The translations under genes and the position numbers were made by a program. A stretch of 15,548 bases of DNA from contig DQHP01000159.1 in the NCBI GenBank assembly GCA_003524435.1, positions 1-15,548 on the forward strand, in the 5' to 3' direction. The notes under the pieces are model-generated. The model saw only the letters and a program-made list of their open reading frames with translations, did not search any database and was not told where the DNA came from. This document shows, one piece after another, positions 7,521 through 13,785 of this stretch; position 1 is the first letter of the stretch; each line of letters starts with the position of its first letter. Source of the stretch: Microbacterium sp. GTDB lineage: Bacteria > Actinomycetota > Actinomycetes > Actinomycetales > Microbacteriaceae.

Positions 7521-7529
7521 TTATCCACA
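7521..7529 (+). promoter_or_regulatory. Single consensus DnaA box
   Basis: TTATCCACA matches the consensus DnaA box exactly and sits 60 nt upstream of the DUF222/HNH gene. I see no second box nearby, so it is not an origin. It may be a lone DnaA regulatory site or a chance match. Confidence 0.35.
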
Positions 7530-7589
7530 GAACGCGAATAGCCTCTGACCTGGTCTTTCAATGTCGGTGGCCCCCTGTTCAATGAAGGT

Positions 7590-9197
7590 ATGACATCACT
7601 TGTGCAGGAACTTGAGAGCATCGATCGGCAGTTCGCCGATGCGATGACTTCATCAACTGCGCGCGGTGGAGTCCGTCTCATCGGTGATGGCGAGTTGCTC
7701 GATGCGCTGCAGACGCTGGGGCGCATTCAGCGTCGCCTCGATGGCGCGATCATCGAGGCGACCGACCGCGTCGTCGAAAGAGACCAGTGCGAGCGTGCTG
7801 CACGGTTAACAACACAGGCGGGATGCCGCGACGCGGCAGAACTGCTGCGACGTACGCTGCTCGTTGATGGGCACACAGCACGCCGCTACGTGACCGCGTC
7901 CGCCGGGGTACACCGCAACCTCGACATCACTTCCGGTGAGTTGTTGCCGGCGAAGTTCCCCGAACTTTCTGCAGCACTCTTCGACGGCGTGATGTCTGTA
8001 AGCGGCTTCTTGGCATGCACGACGCCGTTGCTGAAGTCCTGCATTGGAACAGCTGGCCTGCTCGCGGCGGATGCCGTGCTGGCACGCTTCGCACGAGGTC
8101 TTCCACTAGACGGTTCACTTGAGCCAGTCGAGGACGATGATGGGGCTACGCCCGCGCCAGCGCCTTCGACAGATGAACTCGCGGGCGTGACTGCGCATCT
8201 CATCGCGAGGCTCGATCCGGATGGCGCCGAGCCCCGTGATCGCGCCGCCAAACGGAGACGGCACTTCACAATCGGAAAGCTGCGCGATGGCACCGTACCG
8301 GTGCGTGGCGAGCTGTTGCCCGAGGTGGCCGCACAACTGCAGAAGCTCGTTGACAGCCTACTGAATCCCAAGGTCGATCCCGACGCACGTGTTGGAAGTA
8401 CAGTCCAGTTCCGCCCATCCGACGATATTCCTTCCGGCGATGTTCCTTCCGGCGACGCTCCTTCCGGCGACGCTCCTTCCGATGACGCTCCTTCCGATGA
8501 CGCTCCTGCTGATGTGCGCGAGGACGGCGTGCCCGAACACGTCGCGAAAGCACCATCTGCTGACGCCGCTGACCTGCGCACACACGCGCAGAAGCGACAT
8601 GACGCGTTCGCGACCATCGCCATGGTCGCTGCCGCGTCCGGCGGTATGCCACAGCTGGGCGGATCAGCGCCGACTCTGACGGTTTCGATCAGCGCGAGCG
8701 ACTTCGCCAACCGCACCGGGCGTGCCACGATCGAGGGCGCTGGCTACGATGTTCCCCTCGGCGCCGCCGATCATGCCGCCTGCGCAGGTGGCGTGGAACG
8801 GGTGCTGTTCGATGAACACGGCGCCATTGTCGGCATCAGCACGTCCGCGCGCATTTTCAACAGCCACCAACGGCGCGCCATCGTGCTGCGAGATCGAAAA
8901 TGCCTGGTCCCCGGATGCGATATCAGCGCGGAATGGTGTGAGATTCATCATGTGACCGAGGCGGCTCGCGGCGGACCCACTCACACGAGCAATGGTGTGC
9001 CTTTGTGCTGGCACCATCACCGCACCCTCGACGACAACGTCTGGGCGATCCGAATGCGAAACGGAAAACCCGAGATTCGTGGCCCGAACTGGTGGGATCC
9101 ATACGGCAAGTGGCGGTCCCCTCACCTCGACTATGCTGCGGTCGCCGAGGCACTCGAGAGCGAAAGGACACGCGAACCGGCGTGGTACCCGTGGTGA
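7590..9197 (+). CDS. DUF222 and HNH endonuclease domain protein (13E12 family)
   Basis: This 535-residue protein has the layout of the actinobacterial 13E12/DUF222 family, with a helical DUF222 domain (about 1-270, containing the typical AARLTTQAGCRDAAELLRRTL and DGTVPVRGELLPEVAAQL) and a C-terminal HNH nuclease domain. The HNH zinc and catalytic residues are intact: CLVPGC (Cys438, Cys443), CEIHHV (His453-His454) and LCWHHHRTLDD (Cys473, His475-477). Members are widespread in multiple copies; their role is not established, and mobile-element or DNA-processing roles are inferred. An Asp/Ser/Pro-rich linker at about 276-307 is built from pentapeptide repeats. The last residues, AWYPW and the stop, lie in the first copy of a 23-bp tandem repeat. 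The ATG at 7590 has only GAAGG 1-2 nt before it, so initiation signals are weak. Confidence 0.9.
   Translation: MTSLVQELESIDRQFADAMTSSTARGGVRLIGDGELLDALQTLGRIQRRLDGAIIEATDRVVERDQCERAARLTTQAGCRDAAELLRRTLLVDGHTARRYVTASAGVHRNLDITSGELLPAKFPELSAALFDGVMSVSGFLACTTPLLKSCIGTAGLLAADAVLARFARGLPLDGSLEPVEDDDGATPAPAPSTDELAGVTAHLIARLDPDGAEPRDRAAKRRRHFTIGKLRDGTVPVRGELLPEVAAQLQKLVDSLLNPKVDPDARVGSTVQFRPSDDIPSGDVPSGDAPSGDAPSDDAPSDDAPADVREDGVPEHVAKAPSADAADLRTHAQKRHDAFATIAMVAAASGGMPQLGGSAPTLTVSISASDFANRTGRATIEGAGYDVPLGAADHAACAGGVERVLFDEHGAIVGISTSARIFNSHQRRAIVLRDRKCLVPGCDISAEWCEIHHVTEAARGGPTHTSNGVPLCWHHHRTLDDNVWAIRMRNGKPEIRGPNWWDPYGKWRSPHLDYAAVAEALESERTREPAWYPW
8415..8504 (+). repeat. 15-bp in-frame tandem repeat in the DUF222 gene
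   Basis: Six units of 15 bp run from 8415 to 8504, followed by a decayed seventh. The commonest forms are CCTTCCGGCGACGCT (8445-8459, 8460-8474) and CCTTCCGATGACGCT (8475-8489, 8490-8504). They encode PSDDI, PSGDV, PSGDA, PSGDA, PSDDA and PSDDA, then PAD. The array lengthens a flexible acidic linker between the DUF222 and HNH domains, and the unit length keeps the frame. Confidence 0.93.
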
Positions 9198-9254
9198 GAC
9201 CAGCGTGGCACACGTGGCGAGAACGGCGTGGCACACGTGGCGAGAACGGCGTGG
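9180..9254. repeat. 23-bp tandem repeat spanning the DUF222 stop codon
   Basis: Two identical 23-bp units lie at 9203-9225 and 9226-9248, each with GCGTGGCACACGTGGCGAG followed by four more bases. They are preceded by a diverged unit at 9180-9202 (GCGTGGTACCCGTGGTGAGA and three more) and followed by a 6-bp fragment (9249-9254). The first unit encodes the last five residues and the stop of the DUF222 protein. The two perfect copies are extragenic, and each contains the palindrome CACGTG. Confidence 0.92.
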
Positions 9255-9262
9255 ACGTGCGG

Positions 9263-9294
9263 CCGAGCCGGAACGCGTGTGACCGAGCCGGAAC
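9263..9294. repeat. 12-bp direct repeat with 20-bp period
   Basis: CCGAGCCGGAAC occurs exactly at 9263-9274 and again at 9283-9294. Similar CGTG/CACG bases follow each copy. It directly follows the 23-bp array, making 9180-9300 a continuous repeat region between the DUF222 and HAD genes. Confidence 0.8.
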
Positions 9295-9324
9295 ACGCGG
9301 GGCCGACGTGCTGTTGCACCGGTC

Positions 9325-10017
9325 ATGACGCCACACCTCACCAACATCGACGTGATCGTGTTCGACGTGCTCGGGACTCTCGTCGATCAACCCGCAGGTC
9401 TGCGCAGAGCTATCGCTGAGGCGGCGCCGACTGCAGAGCCGCAGTTGGTCGACACCCTCGTCGCCCAGTGGCAGCTCCACGTCGAGACTCGGCAGGCCGC
9501 GATCTCTGGGGGCTATCAGCCGTACGTCGGCTCGGAGACACTCGACGCCGAGGCTGCCGCACTCATCCTCCAGGAGTTGTCGAATCGAGGGTTGAAAGTG
9601 CCTCCCGCCGCTGCCACGCTTCTCGCTTCCGCCTCGCAGCGACTTCCGCCATGGCCGGATTCCGTCAGCGGTCTTGAGCGGCTCACCGCCCGGATTCCCG
9701 TACTCGCCCTGTCGAACTCCGAGCCGACATCCCTTCTCCACCTCTCCGCGAATTCCGGCATGCGATGGCACGCCGGAGTGAGCGCAGACGATGTGAGCGC
9801 GTACAAACCGGCGCCGGCGCTGTACGACCGTGCAATCAAGGTCGCCAACCGGCCCGCGGACCGCATCCTCATGGTCGCCGCGCACGCATGGGACCTTCGT
9901 GCGGCTCATCGCGCCGGGATGCGAACCTGCTACGTAGCTCGCCCCGTCGGAGACCCACCACGCAACGACGATCCTTTCGACGCTTCCATATCGAGCTTGG
10001 CTGAGCTCGTCAGGTAA
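9325..10017 (+). CDS. HAD-superfamily hydrolase (haloacid dehalogenase type II-like)
   Basis: This is a HAD-fold hydrolase of 230 residues. Motif I is VFDVLGTLVD with nucleophile Asp14, motif II is LSNSE (129-133), motif III is YKPAP with Lys161, and motif IV is MVAAHAWDLRAAHRAG with an Asp at about 190. The DxxGT form of motif I, with no Asp two residues after the nucleophile, and the LSN form of motif II resemble L-2-haloacid dehalogenases more than phosphatases. The substrate is unknown and an ordinary phosphatase role is not excluded. No ribosome binding site is evident before the ATG at 9325. It ends about 20 nt before the FMN riboswitch, so read-through into the ribM unit is possible, but the riboswitch does not control this gene. 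Confidence 0.88.
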   Translation: MTPHLTNIDVIVFDVLGTLVDQPAGLRRAIAEAAPTAEPQLVDTLVAQWQLHVETRQAAISGGYQPYVGSETLDAEAAALILQELSNRGLKVPPAAATLLASASQRLPPWPDSVSGLERLTARIPVLALSNSEPTSLLHLSANSGMRWHAGVSADDVSAYKPAPALYDRAIKVANRPADRILMVAAHAWDLRAAHRAGMRTCYVARPVGDPPRNDDPFDASISSLAELVR

Positions 10018-10020
10018 GGT
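10015..10020 (+). promoter_or_regulatory. Possible -10 element for the riboswitch transcript
   Basis: TAAGGT (TANNNT type) overlaps the HAD stop codon and would start transcription about 12 nt before the riboswitch. No good -35 is present, so this is a weak call; read-through from upstream is an alternative. Confidence 0.25.
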
Positions 10021-10038
10021 TCCGATTGAACACATACG

Positions 10039-10160
10039 TGCTCCGGGATCGGTGAAAATCCGAACCGGCGGTCAAAGTCCGCGACTCGCTGCCCTTCTTG
10101 GCGGCGATTGAACCGGTGAAATTCCGGTACCGACAGTCACAGTCTGGATGGGAGAAGCAC
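10039..10160 (+). ncRNA. FMN riboswitch (RFN element)
   Basis: The RNA aptamer binds flavin mononucleotide and turns down the downstream gene. All conserved blocks are present in order: GGATCGGTGAAAATCCGAAC, CCGGCGGTCAAAGTCCGCGA, a variable P4 stem (CGCTGCC 10087-10093 with GGCGGCG 10100-10106), GAACCGGTGAAATTCCGGTA, CCGACAGT, AGTCTGGATGGGAGAAG. P1 is closed by GTGCT (10039-10043) with AGCAC (10156-10160). The 3' side of P1 touches the ribM ribosome binding site AGGGGGA (10161-10167), and there is no room for a terminator or a separate expression platform. This points to control of ribosome access, possibly followed by Rho-dependent termination. Confidence 0.97.
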
Positions 10161-10170
10161 AGGGGGAATT

Positions 10171-10893
10171 ATGGACGTCCTGCGGTGGCTCGTCGACGCT
10201 TTTAACTCACAGTGGATGCTGCCTGGCGGGCAATCCCTGCTCATCCGTGAGGTCGTCGGCAACATCTTCGGTCTTGCCAGCGCGCTCGGCGGCATGCGTC
10301 GCAAGATCTGGGCGTGGCCAGTCGGCATCATCGGCAACCTTCTGCTGCTGACAGTGTTCCTCGGCTCGATCCTGAACCCCGCGCACTCGCTGCCTAATCT
10401 GCTGGGCCAGGCCGGGCGCCAGGTGATGTTTATCGCCGTAGCGATCTATGGCTGGGTTCGCTGGCGACAAGCACAGGCAGAGGCATCCGACGGGCAGGTC
10501 ACCCCACGATGGGCGCCAAGCAGCGCGCGCATCGGACTCATCCTCGTGCTCGTGGTCGGCACGATCGCCCTCACTCCGCTGTTTCGCGTGCTCGGGTCGT
10601 ACGAACCCGTCTGGGCCGATGCCTGGACGTTCGTCGGCTCGCTGCTTGCGACCTACGGTATGGCGAAGGGCTGGACGGAGTTCTGGCTCATCTGGATTGC
10701 CGTCGATATCGTCGGCGTACCACTGCTGTTCAGCGCCGGTTACTACGCCACCGGATTCATGTATGTCTTCTACGGGGCCTTCACCGCGGTCGGATTCGTC
10801 GTGTGGTGGCGCGCCCACGCGAACGCCAAACCGAAGATCGACACCATCATGCCTGACCCCCGACTGGCTGCACCCGACGATAATAGGGACTGA
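10171..10893 (+). CDS. ribM: Riboflavin transporter, PnuC family
   Basis: This 240-residue membrane protein of the PnuC family has about seven membrane segments. PnuC proteins move vitamin precursors by facilitated diffusion, and the branch placed under FMN riboswitches in actinobacteria (RibM/PnuX) takes up riboflavin. The N-terminal WPVGIIGNLLLLTVF block, the GQAGRQVMFIAVAIYGWVRW block (the conserved YGWxxW) and the later TYGMAKGWTEFWLIWIAVDIVGVPLLFSAGYYATGFMY region fit the family. The assignment to riboflavin, not nicotinamide riboside, rests on the FMN riboswitch directly upstream. AGGGGGA ends 3 nt before the ATG. The stop overlaps the next start by one base (TGATG), so the J-domain gene is in the same operon. 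The C-terminal tail after residue 215 is soluble. Confidence 0.93.
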   Translation: MDVLRWLVDAFNSQWMLPGGQSLLIREVVGNIFGLASALGGMRRKIWAWPVGIIGNLLLLTVFLGSILNPAHSLPNLLGQAGRQVMFIAVAIYGWVRWRQAQAEASDGQVTPRWAPSSARIGLILVLVVGTIALTPLFRVLGSYEPVWADAWTFVGSLLATYGMAKGWTEFWLIWIAVDIVGVPLLFSAGYYATGFMYVFYGAFTAVGFVVWWRAHANAKPKIDTIMPDPRLAAPDDNRD

Positions 10894-11825
10894 TGTTCGA
10901 CAGCCCCCTCTCTCACTCCGCGTACGAAGTACTCGGAGTCGACCCCACCGCCACCGAAGATGAACTGCGCCGGGCGTACCGACTGCGACTTCGTCAGACG
11001 CATCCTGACACGGGCGGCGACGCCGCAGAGTTCATCCACGTCCAGCGCGCGTGGGAGCTCGTCGGCACGGCAGAAGGGCGAGCGGCCTATGACCGCGGAC
11101 ACGGATTCGGCGCGACCCCGCAAGAACCGCAGTGGAACGGCTGGCATGCTCGCCCCGCCACCACCGATTCACGCCCGCGCGCACGCTCGTACGGGCATCC
11201 GGGTGGCTGGCGACGCGAACGTTACCTGACGCTGATCCGCGAATGGGCTGGCCACGGCGTCGATGTCGCCGACCCGTACGACCCCGCCCTCGTGCGCTCC
11301 GCGCCGAGACATTTGCGACGGATGCTGGCGGATGCGCTTGCCGAAGAAGAAACCGCACGCACGGTCACTGATCTCGGAATGGGATTCACTGTGTGGCATG
11401 ACGTTGCGACGGGCACGGATGCTGAGGACAAGCTCGACCATGTCATTCTGAGCCCCTCCGGCCTCTACGGTGTCATGTCAGAGGATTTCGGCGAGAGCGT
11501 GAAGTTCCGTCGCGGTGAGATCACCGGTCCTGGCATCGGAGGTCGCGCCAGCAAGCCGCCCATCGCCAGCCTTCTCGGCCGGATGCGCGTCATAGCCCGC
11601 GCGGCGAAAGTGCGCTTCGGCGGTGCGATTGTCGTCCTCCCCGACGAGGATCTGGAGCAGGCGATCACGCCACTGGGCAAGATCCGCGGCATACCCGTCG
11701 TCGTCGTGCGCCGCAGCGCGCTGCGCATGGTGCTGCGTCAGGGCGTTCCGGGTGCACGCGACATCGGCGGCAATGAACTGTTCGATGTGCGCACGCGGCT
11801 GCAGCAAACCGTGCAGTTCGTCTGA
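10893..11825 (+). CDS. J-domain protein with a degenerate NERD-like region
   Basis: This is a 310-residue cytoplasmic protein. Residues 8-68 form a J-domain, the part that stimulates the ATPase of DnaK-type chaperones: YEVLGVDPTATEDELRRAYR, then HPD at 37-39. There is no G/F-rich or zinc domain, so it is not DnaJ itself. After a low-complexity linker (about 70-105), residues about 155-290 contain LDHVILSPSGLYGV, which resembles the core of the nuclease-related NERD domain. The residues expected to follow (E/D-x-K) read SED, so catalysis is unlikely. It is translationally coupled to ribM (shared A of TGATG) and therefore falls under FMN control. A GATAAT 8 nt before the ATG could also give an independent transcript. 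The NERD relation is an eye-based inference. Confidence 0.88.
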   Translation: MFDSPLSHSAYEVLGVDPTATEDELRRAYRLRLRQTHPDTGGDAAEFIHVQRAWELVGTAEGRAAYDRGHGFGATPQEPQWNGWHARPATTDSRPRARSYGHPGGWRRERYLTLIREWAGHGVDVADPYDPALVRSAPRHLRRMLADALAEEETARTVTDLGMGFTVWHDVATGTDAEDKLDHVILSPSGLYGVMSEDFGESVKFRRGEITGPGIGGRASKPPIASLLGRMRVIARAAKVRFGGAIVVLPDEDLEQAITPLGKIRGIPVVVVRRSALRMVLRQGVPGARDIGGNELFDVRTRLQQTVQFV

Positions 11826-11877
11826 TCCGCGCCGTCCGCTTCGCGCACTGATCCGACGTCGTGAGCATGTGCGGTCA

Positions 11878-12401
11878 TCAGTCCTCGCGCAGCGGGACGA
11901 AGCTGTAGCGGCCGGCATCCTCGCGGCGATGCATCTTCCCCTCTCGCAGGTCGATGACGGTCATCAGCCCAGCGATCGGCGCCACCATCCGTCCCCCTGC
12001 ACCCAGTTGGTCGACGAGGTCGTCCGGCATCCGGTTGAAGTCGGCCGAGACGAGGATTCGATCGAAGGGGGCGGATGCCGCAAGTCCGAGCGCTCCGGCC
12101 GTCGCCGCTCCACCCCGATCACCGTGCCTGTCTCGCCGACAAGATAAGCAAGAAGCGCAGTGGTCCAACCCGAACCGCTGCCGACATCGAGCACGCAGTC
12201 TCCGGGCTTCGGGGCGAGCAACTCCAGCATCCGGGCGACGGTCGACGGCTGCGAATTCGTCGCGCCCCAGCCGATGTGCACCGGACTGTCGGTGGCGGCG
12301 AGGTGGCGCACCGCGTCAGGAAGAAAGTTCGCGCGTGACACCGCCGCCATCGCTTCGTACACGCGCGATCGTGTCTCATCCTCGATTCGGATACTCGACA
12401 T
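11878..12401 (-). pseudogene. Broken protein-L-isoaspartate O-methyltransferase-type gene
   Basis: The intact enzyme uses S-adenosylmethionine to repair isoaspartyl residues. The first frame (12401 down to about 12105) gives MSSIRIEDETRSRVYEAM, the substrate-loop motif TNSQPSTVARML and the AdoMet motif VLDVGSGSGWTTALLAYLVG, ending in VIGVERR. The remainder is in another frame (about 12105 to 11878): GALGLAASAPFDRILVSAD, LVDQLGAGGRMVAPIAG and RYSFVPL. Joined, the two parts lack about 30 residues that normally lie between GVER and the GxLG...PFDRI block. The lesion is therefore not just a one-base error but probably a deletion whose length is not a multiple of three. The first-frame ORF continues to 11964 with nonsense. 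A TAGAGT element 7 nt before the ATG is still intact. It lies downstream of the dioxygenase in the same direction. Confidence 0.82.
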
Positions 12402-12408
12402 GCCGCGT

Positions 12409-12414
12409 ACTCTA
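12409..12414 (-). promoter_or_regulatory. Leaderless -10 element of the methyltransferase pseudogene
   Basis: On the minus strand TAGAGT ends 7 nt before the ATG at 12401, the same hexamer and spacing as the promoter of the membrane protein gene at 4255. No good -35 is visible. Transcription of the broken gene may therefore persist. Confidence 0.45.
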
Positions 12415-12481
12415 CGCCGCCTAGTCGACCGCTGGCTCCGCGAATTCAGCGCGTAGGGCACCAGACATGCCGGAAGCGGTG

Positions 12482-13783
12482 TCAGCTGCGCGGCGCCACG
12501 GCCTCACGCTCGACGGTCCGCGCCTTGCGCACCACACCGAGTCCACGCGCGCCGATCTGGTTGAGCTGATCTTCGCGGAAGCGGTTCTCCCAGTTGACCT
12601 CGTAGTCTTCCTTCGGGAAGTCCGCGGGGCTTTCGCCGCGACGGAAGCGCTCGGCGACATCCTTCGCGTAGGCCGCGTTCTTCGCGCACATCGGTGCCGC
12701 CGGGATGTAGATGACGTTGCCCCAGCCCTCCTGACTTTCGACCGATGCAACGCCGTGGATGACATCCGAGTGCCACCACACCGAGTCGCCAGGCTGCACG
12801 GTCGGAATGCCCGAGCGCGCGCGCATCAGCAGCGGGTGATATTGCTCGTTGATGCCGAGCGCCATGCCCTGTGCGGCCCCGGCAAGCTCGTCATCGGGCA
12901 CATCGTCCAGCAGGGCGCGCACAAGGATGTACGCCATCGCCTCCGGAATCGGAACGACCCACAGCACGCCCTGGTCGTGCTGCATCTCCGACATCGCCAG
13001 CCACCCCTGGAAGCTGCGGAACATGCTGCACATCGTCGATGACGGATACTCATCGACCTCGGTGCGAAACGCCGCATCCCACGGGTCATACGACTCGTAG
13101 TCTCCGGTGAAGATCGATTCGAACACTTGCTGGTACGCAGGCGTCAGCCACCGCTCGACTGATCCGGAGTCGGTGTGAGCGCCAAGACCCTTCGAGTTCG
13201 TCCCCGGTGGGCGACGGCGGATGCGGTCGGGATACATCGAGTCCTGGTCAGGGTCGAACCACGTGACGCCATGCGATTCGCTCTTCCACATGCGGTTGAG
13301 GAAGCTCTGCACCTGCGCGGTGTGCTCATGTTGGCGAGCCTCCATCTGCGCTGGCGACCAGTAGATCGGGTAGATCTCAGGTGTGGAGGCGTCGAGGGTG
13401 CCGAAGAAGTTATCGGCGGGCCCACGGTACTGATTCATGAAGTCGTTGCTGTCGACGTACTGGACGAGTGAGCGATCCCACTCGGTCGCCTGGTCTTCAC
13501 TGACCTGGCCACGCACGATTGCGCAGCCGCGGCGGTGGATCAAATCGATCGTTTCCTGCGGCACGGTGCCCGCTTCGATATCGGCGAACTGCACGATCGG
13601 CCAGACGTCTTCACCGCGGTCGCGGGCCTGTTCGATCTCGATGACCTTGGGCTCGAGGTCAGCTTCAATGCGCGCGAAAAGCGCGTCGACGTCGCCGATC
13701 TGCTCGCGGAGCTTTGCTTTGACCGCACGGATCGCGGCCGGAAAGTCTTCGGGGGGCGAAGCCCAACTCGTCTGCCCTGACAT
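12482..13783 (-). CDS. DUF1479 family Fe(II)/2-oxoglutarate-type dioxygenase (YbiU/Gig2-like)
   Basis: This 433-residue protein belongs to the DUF1479 family, related to phytanoyl-CoA dioxygenases; E. coli YbiU has a similar length. Candidate iron ligands are His203 and Asp205 in GLGAHTDSGSVERW, and a distal His in GDSVWWHSDVIHGV (338 or 343). Other family blocks are RRGCAIVRGQV, NQYRGPADNFFGTL, YPIYWSPAQMEARQH, MFRSFQGWLAMSE and NVIYIPAAPMCAKNAAY. The substrate is unknown. The Candida albicans member GIG2 is induced by N-acetylglucosamine, so an amino-sugar link is possible. AGGAG lies 8 nt before the ATG. The gene is divergent from a ROK regulator with a palindrome between them, so it is probably the regulator's target. 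Confidence 0.92.
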   Translation of the reverse strand: MSGQTSWASPPEDFPAAIRAVKAKLREQIGDVDALFARIEADLEPKVIEIEQARDRGEDVWPIVQFADIEAGTVPQETIDLIHRRGCAIVRGQVSEDQATEWDRSLVQYVDSNDFMNQYRGPADNFFGTLDASTPEIYPIYWSPAQMEARQHEHTAQVQSFLNRMWKSESHGVTWFDPDQDSMYPDRIRRRPPGTNSKGLGAHTDSGSVERWLTPAYQQVFESIFTGDYESYDPWDAAFRTEVDEYPSSTMCSMFRSFQGWLAMSEMQHDQGVLWVVPIPEAMAYILVRALLDDVPDDELAGAAQGMALGINEQYHPLLMRARSGIPTVQPGDSVWWHSDVIHGVASVESQEGWGNVIYIPAAPMCAKNAAYAKDVAERFRRGESPADFPKEDYEVNWENRFREDQLNQIGARGLGVVRKARTVEREAVAPRS

Positions 13784-13785
13784 GA

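Noticed and set aside
7521..7529. Replication origin
   Set aside because: Only one DnaA box is seen, with no AT-rich unwinding region and no dnaA or dnaN gene nearby.
7886..8728. 280-codon minus-strand ORF inside the DUF222 gene
   Set aside because: Low-complexity Ser/Ala-rich translation, including a reversed image of the 15-bp repeats; no family resemblance, whereas the plus strand has DUF222 and HNH motifs.
9325..10017. HAD protein as an FMN phosphatase of the riboflavin unit
   Set aside because: It lies upstream of the riboswitch, and its motif I lacks the second Asp typical of phosphatases; adjacency alone is not enough.
8923..10035. Long minus-strand ORF of 370 codons across the end of the DUF222 gene, the repeat spacer and the HAD gene
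   Set aside because: It is a GC-driven shadow. Its translation is Arg/Gly/Ser-rich without domains, and both overlapped plus-strand genes carry clear catalytic motifs.
11964..12104. In-frame continuation of the methyltransferase first frame as a real C-terminus
   Set aside because: The translation is Arg/Ser/Pro-rich with no family match, while the other frame gives the expected PFDRILVSA and GGRMV motifs.
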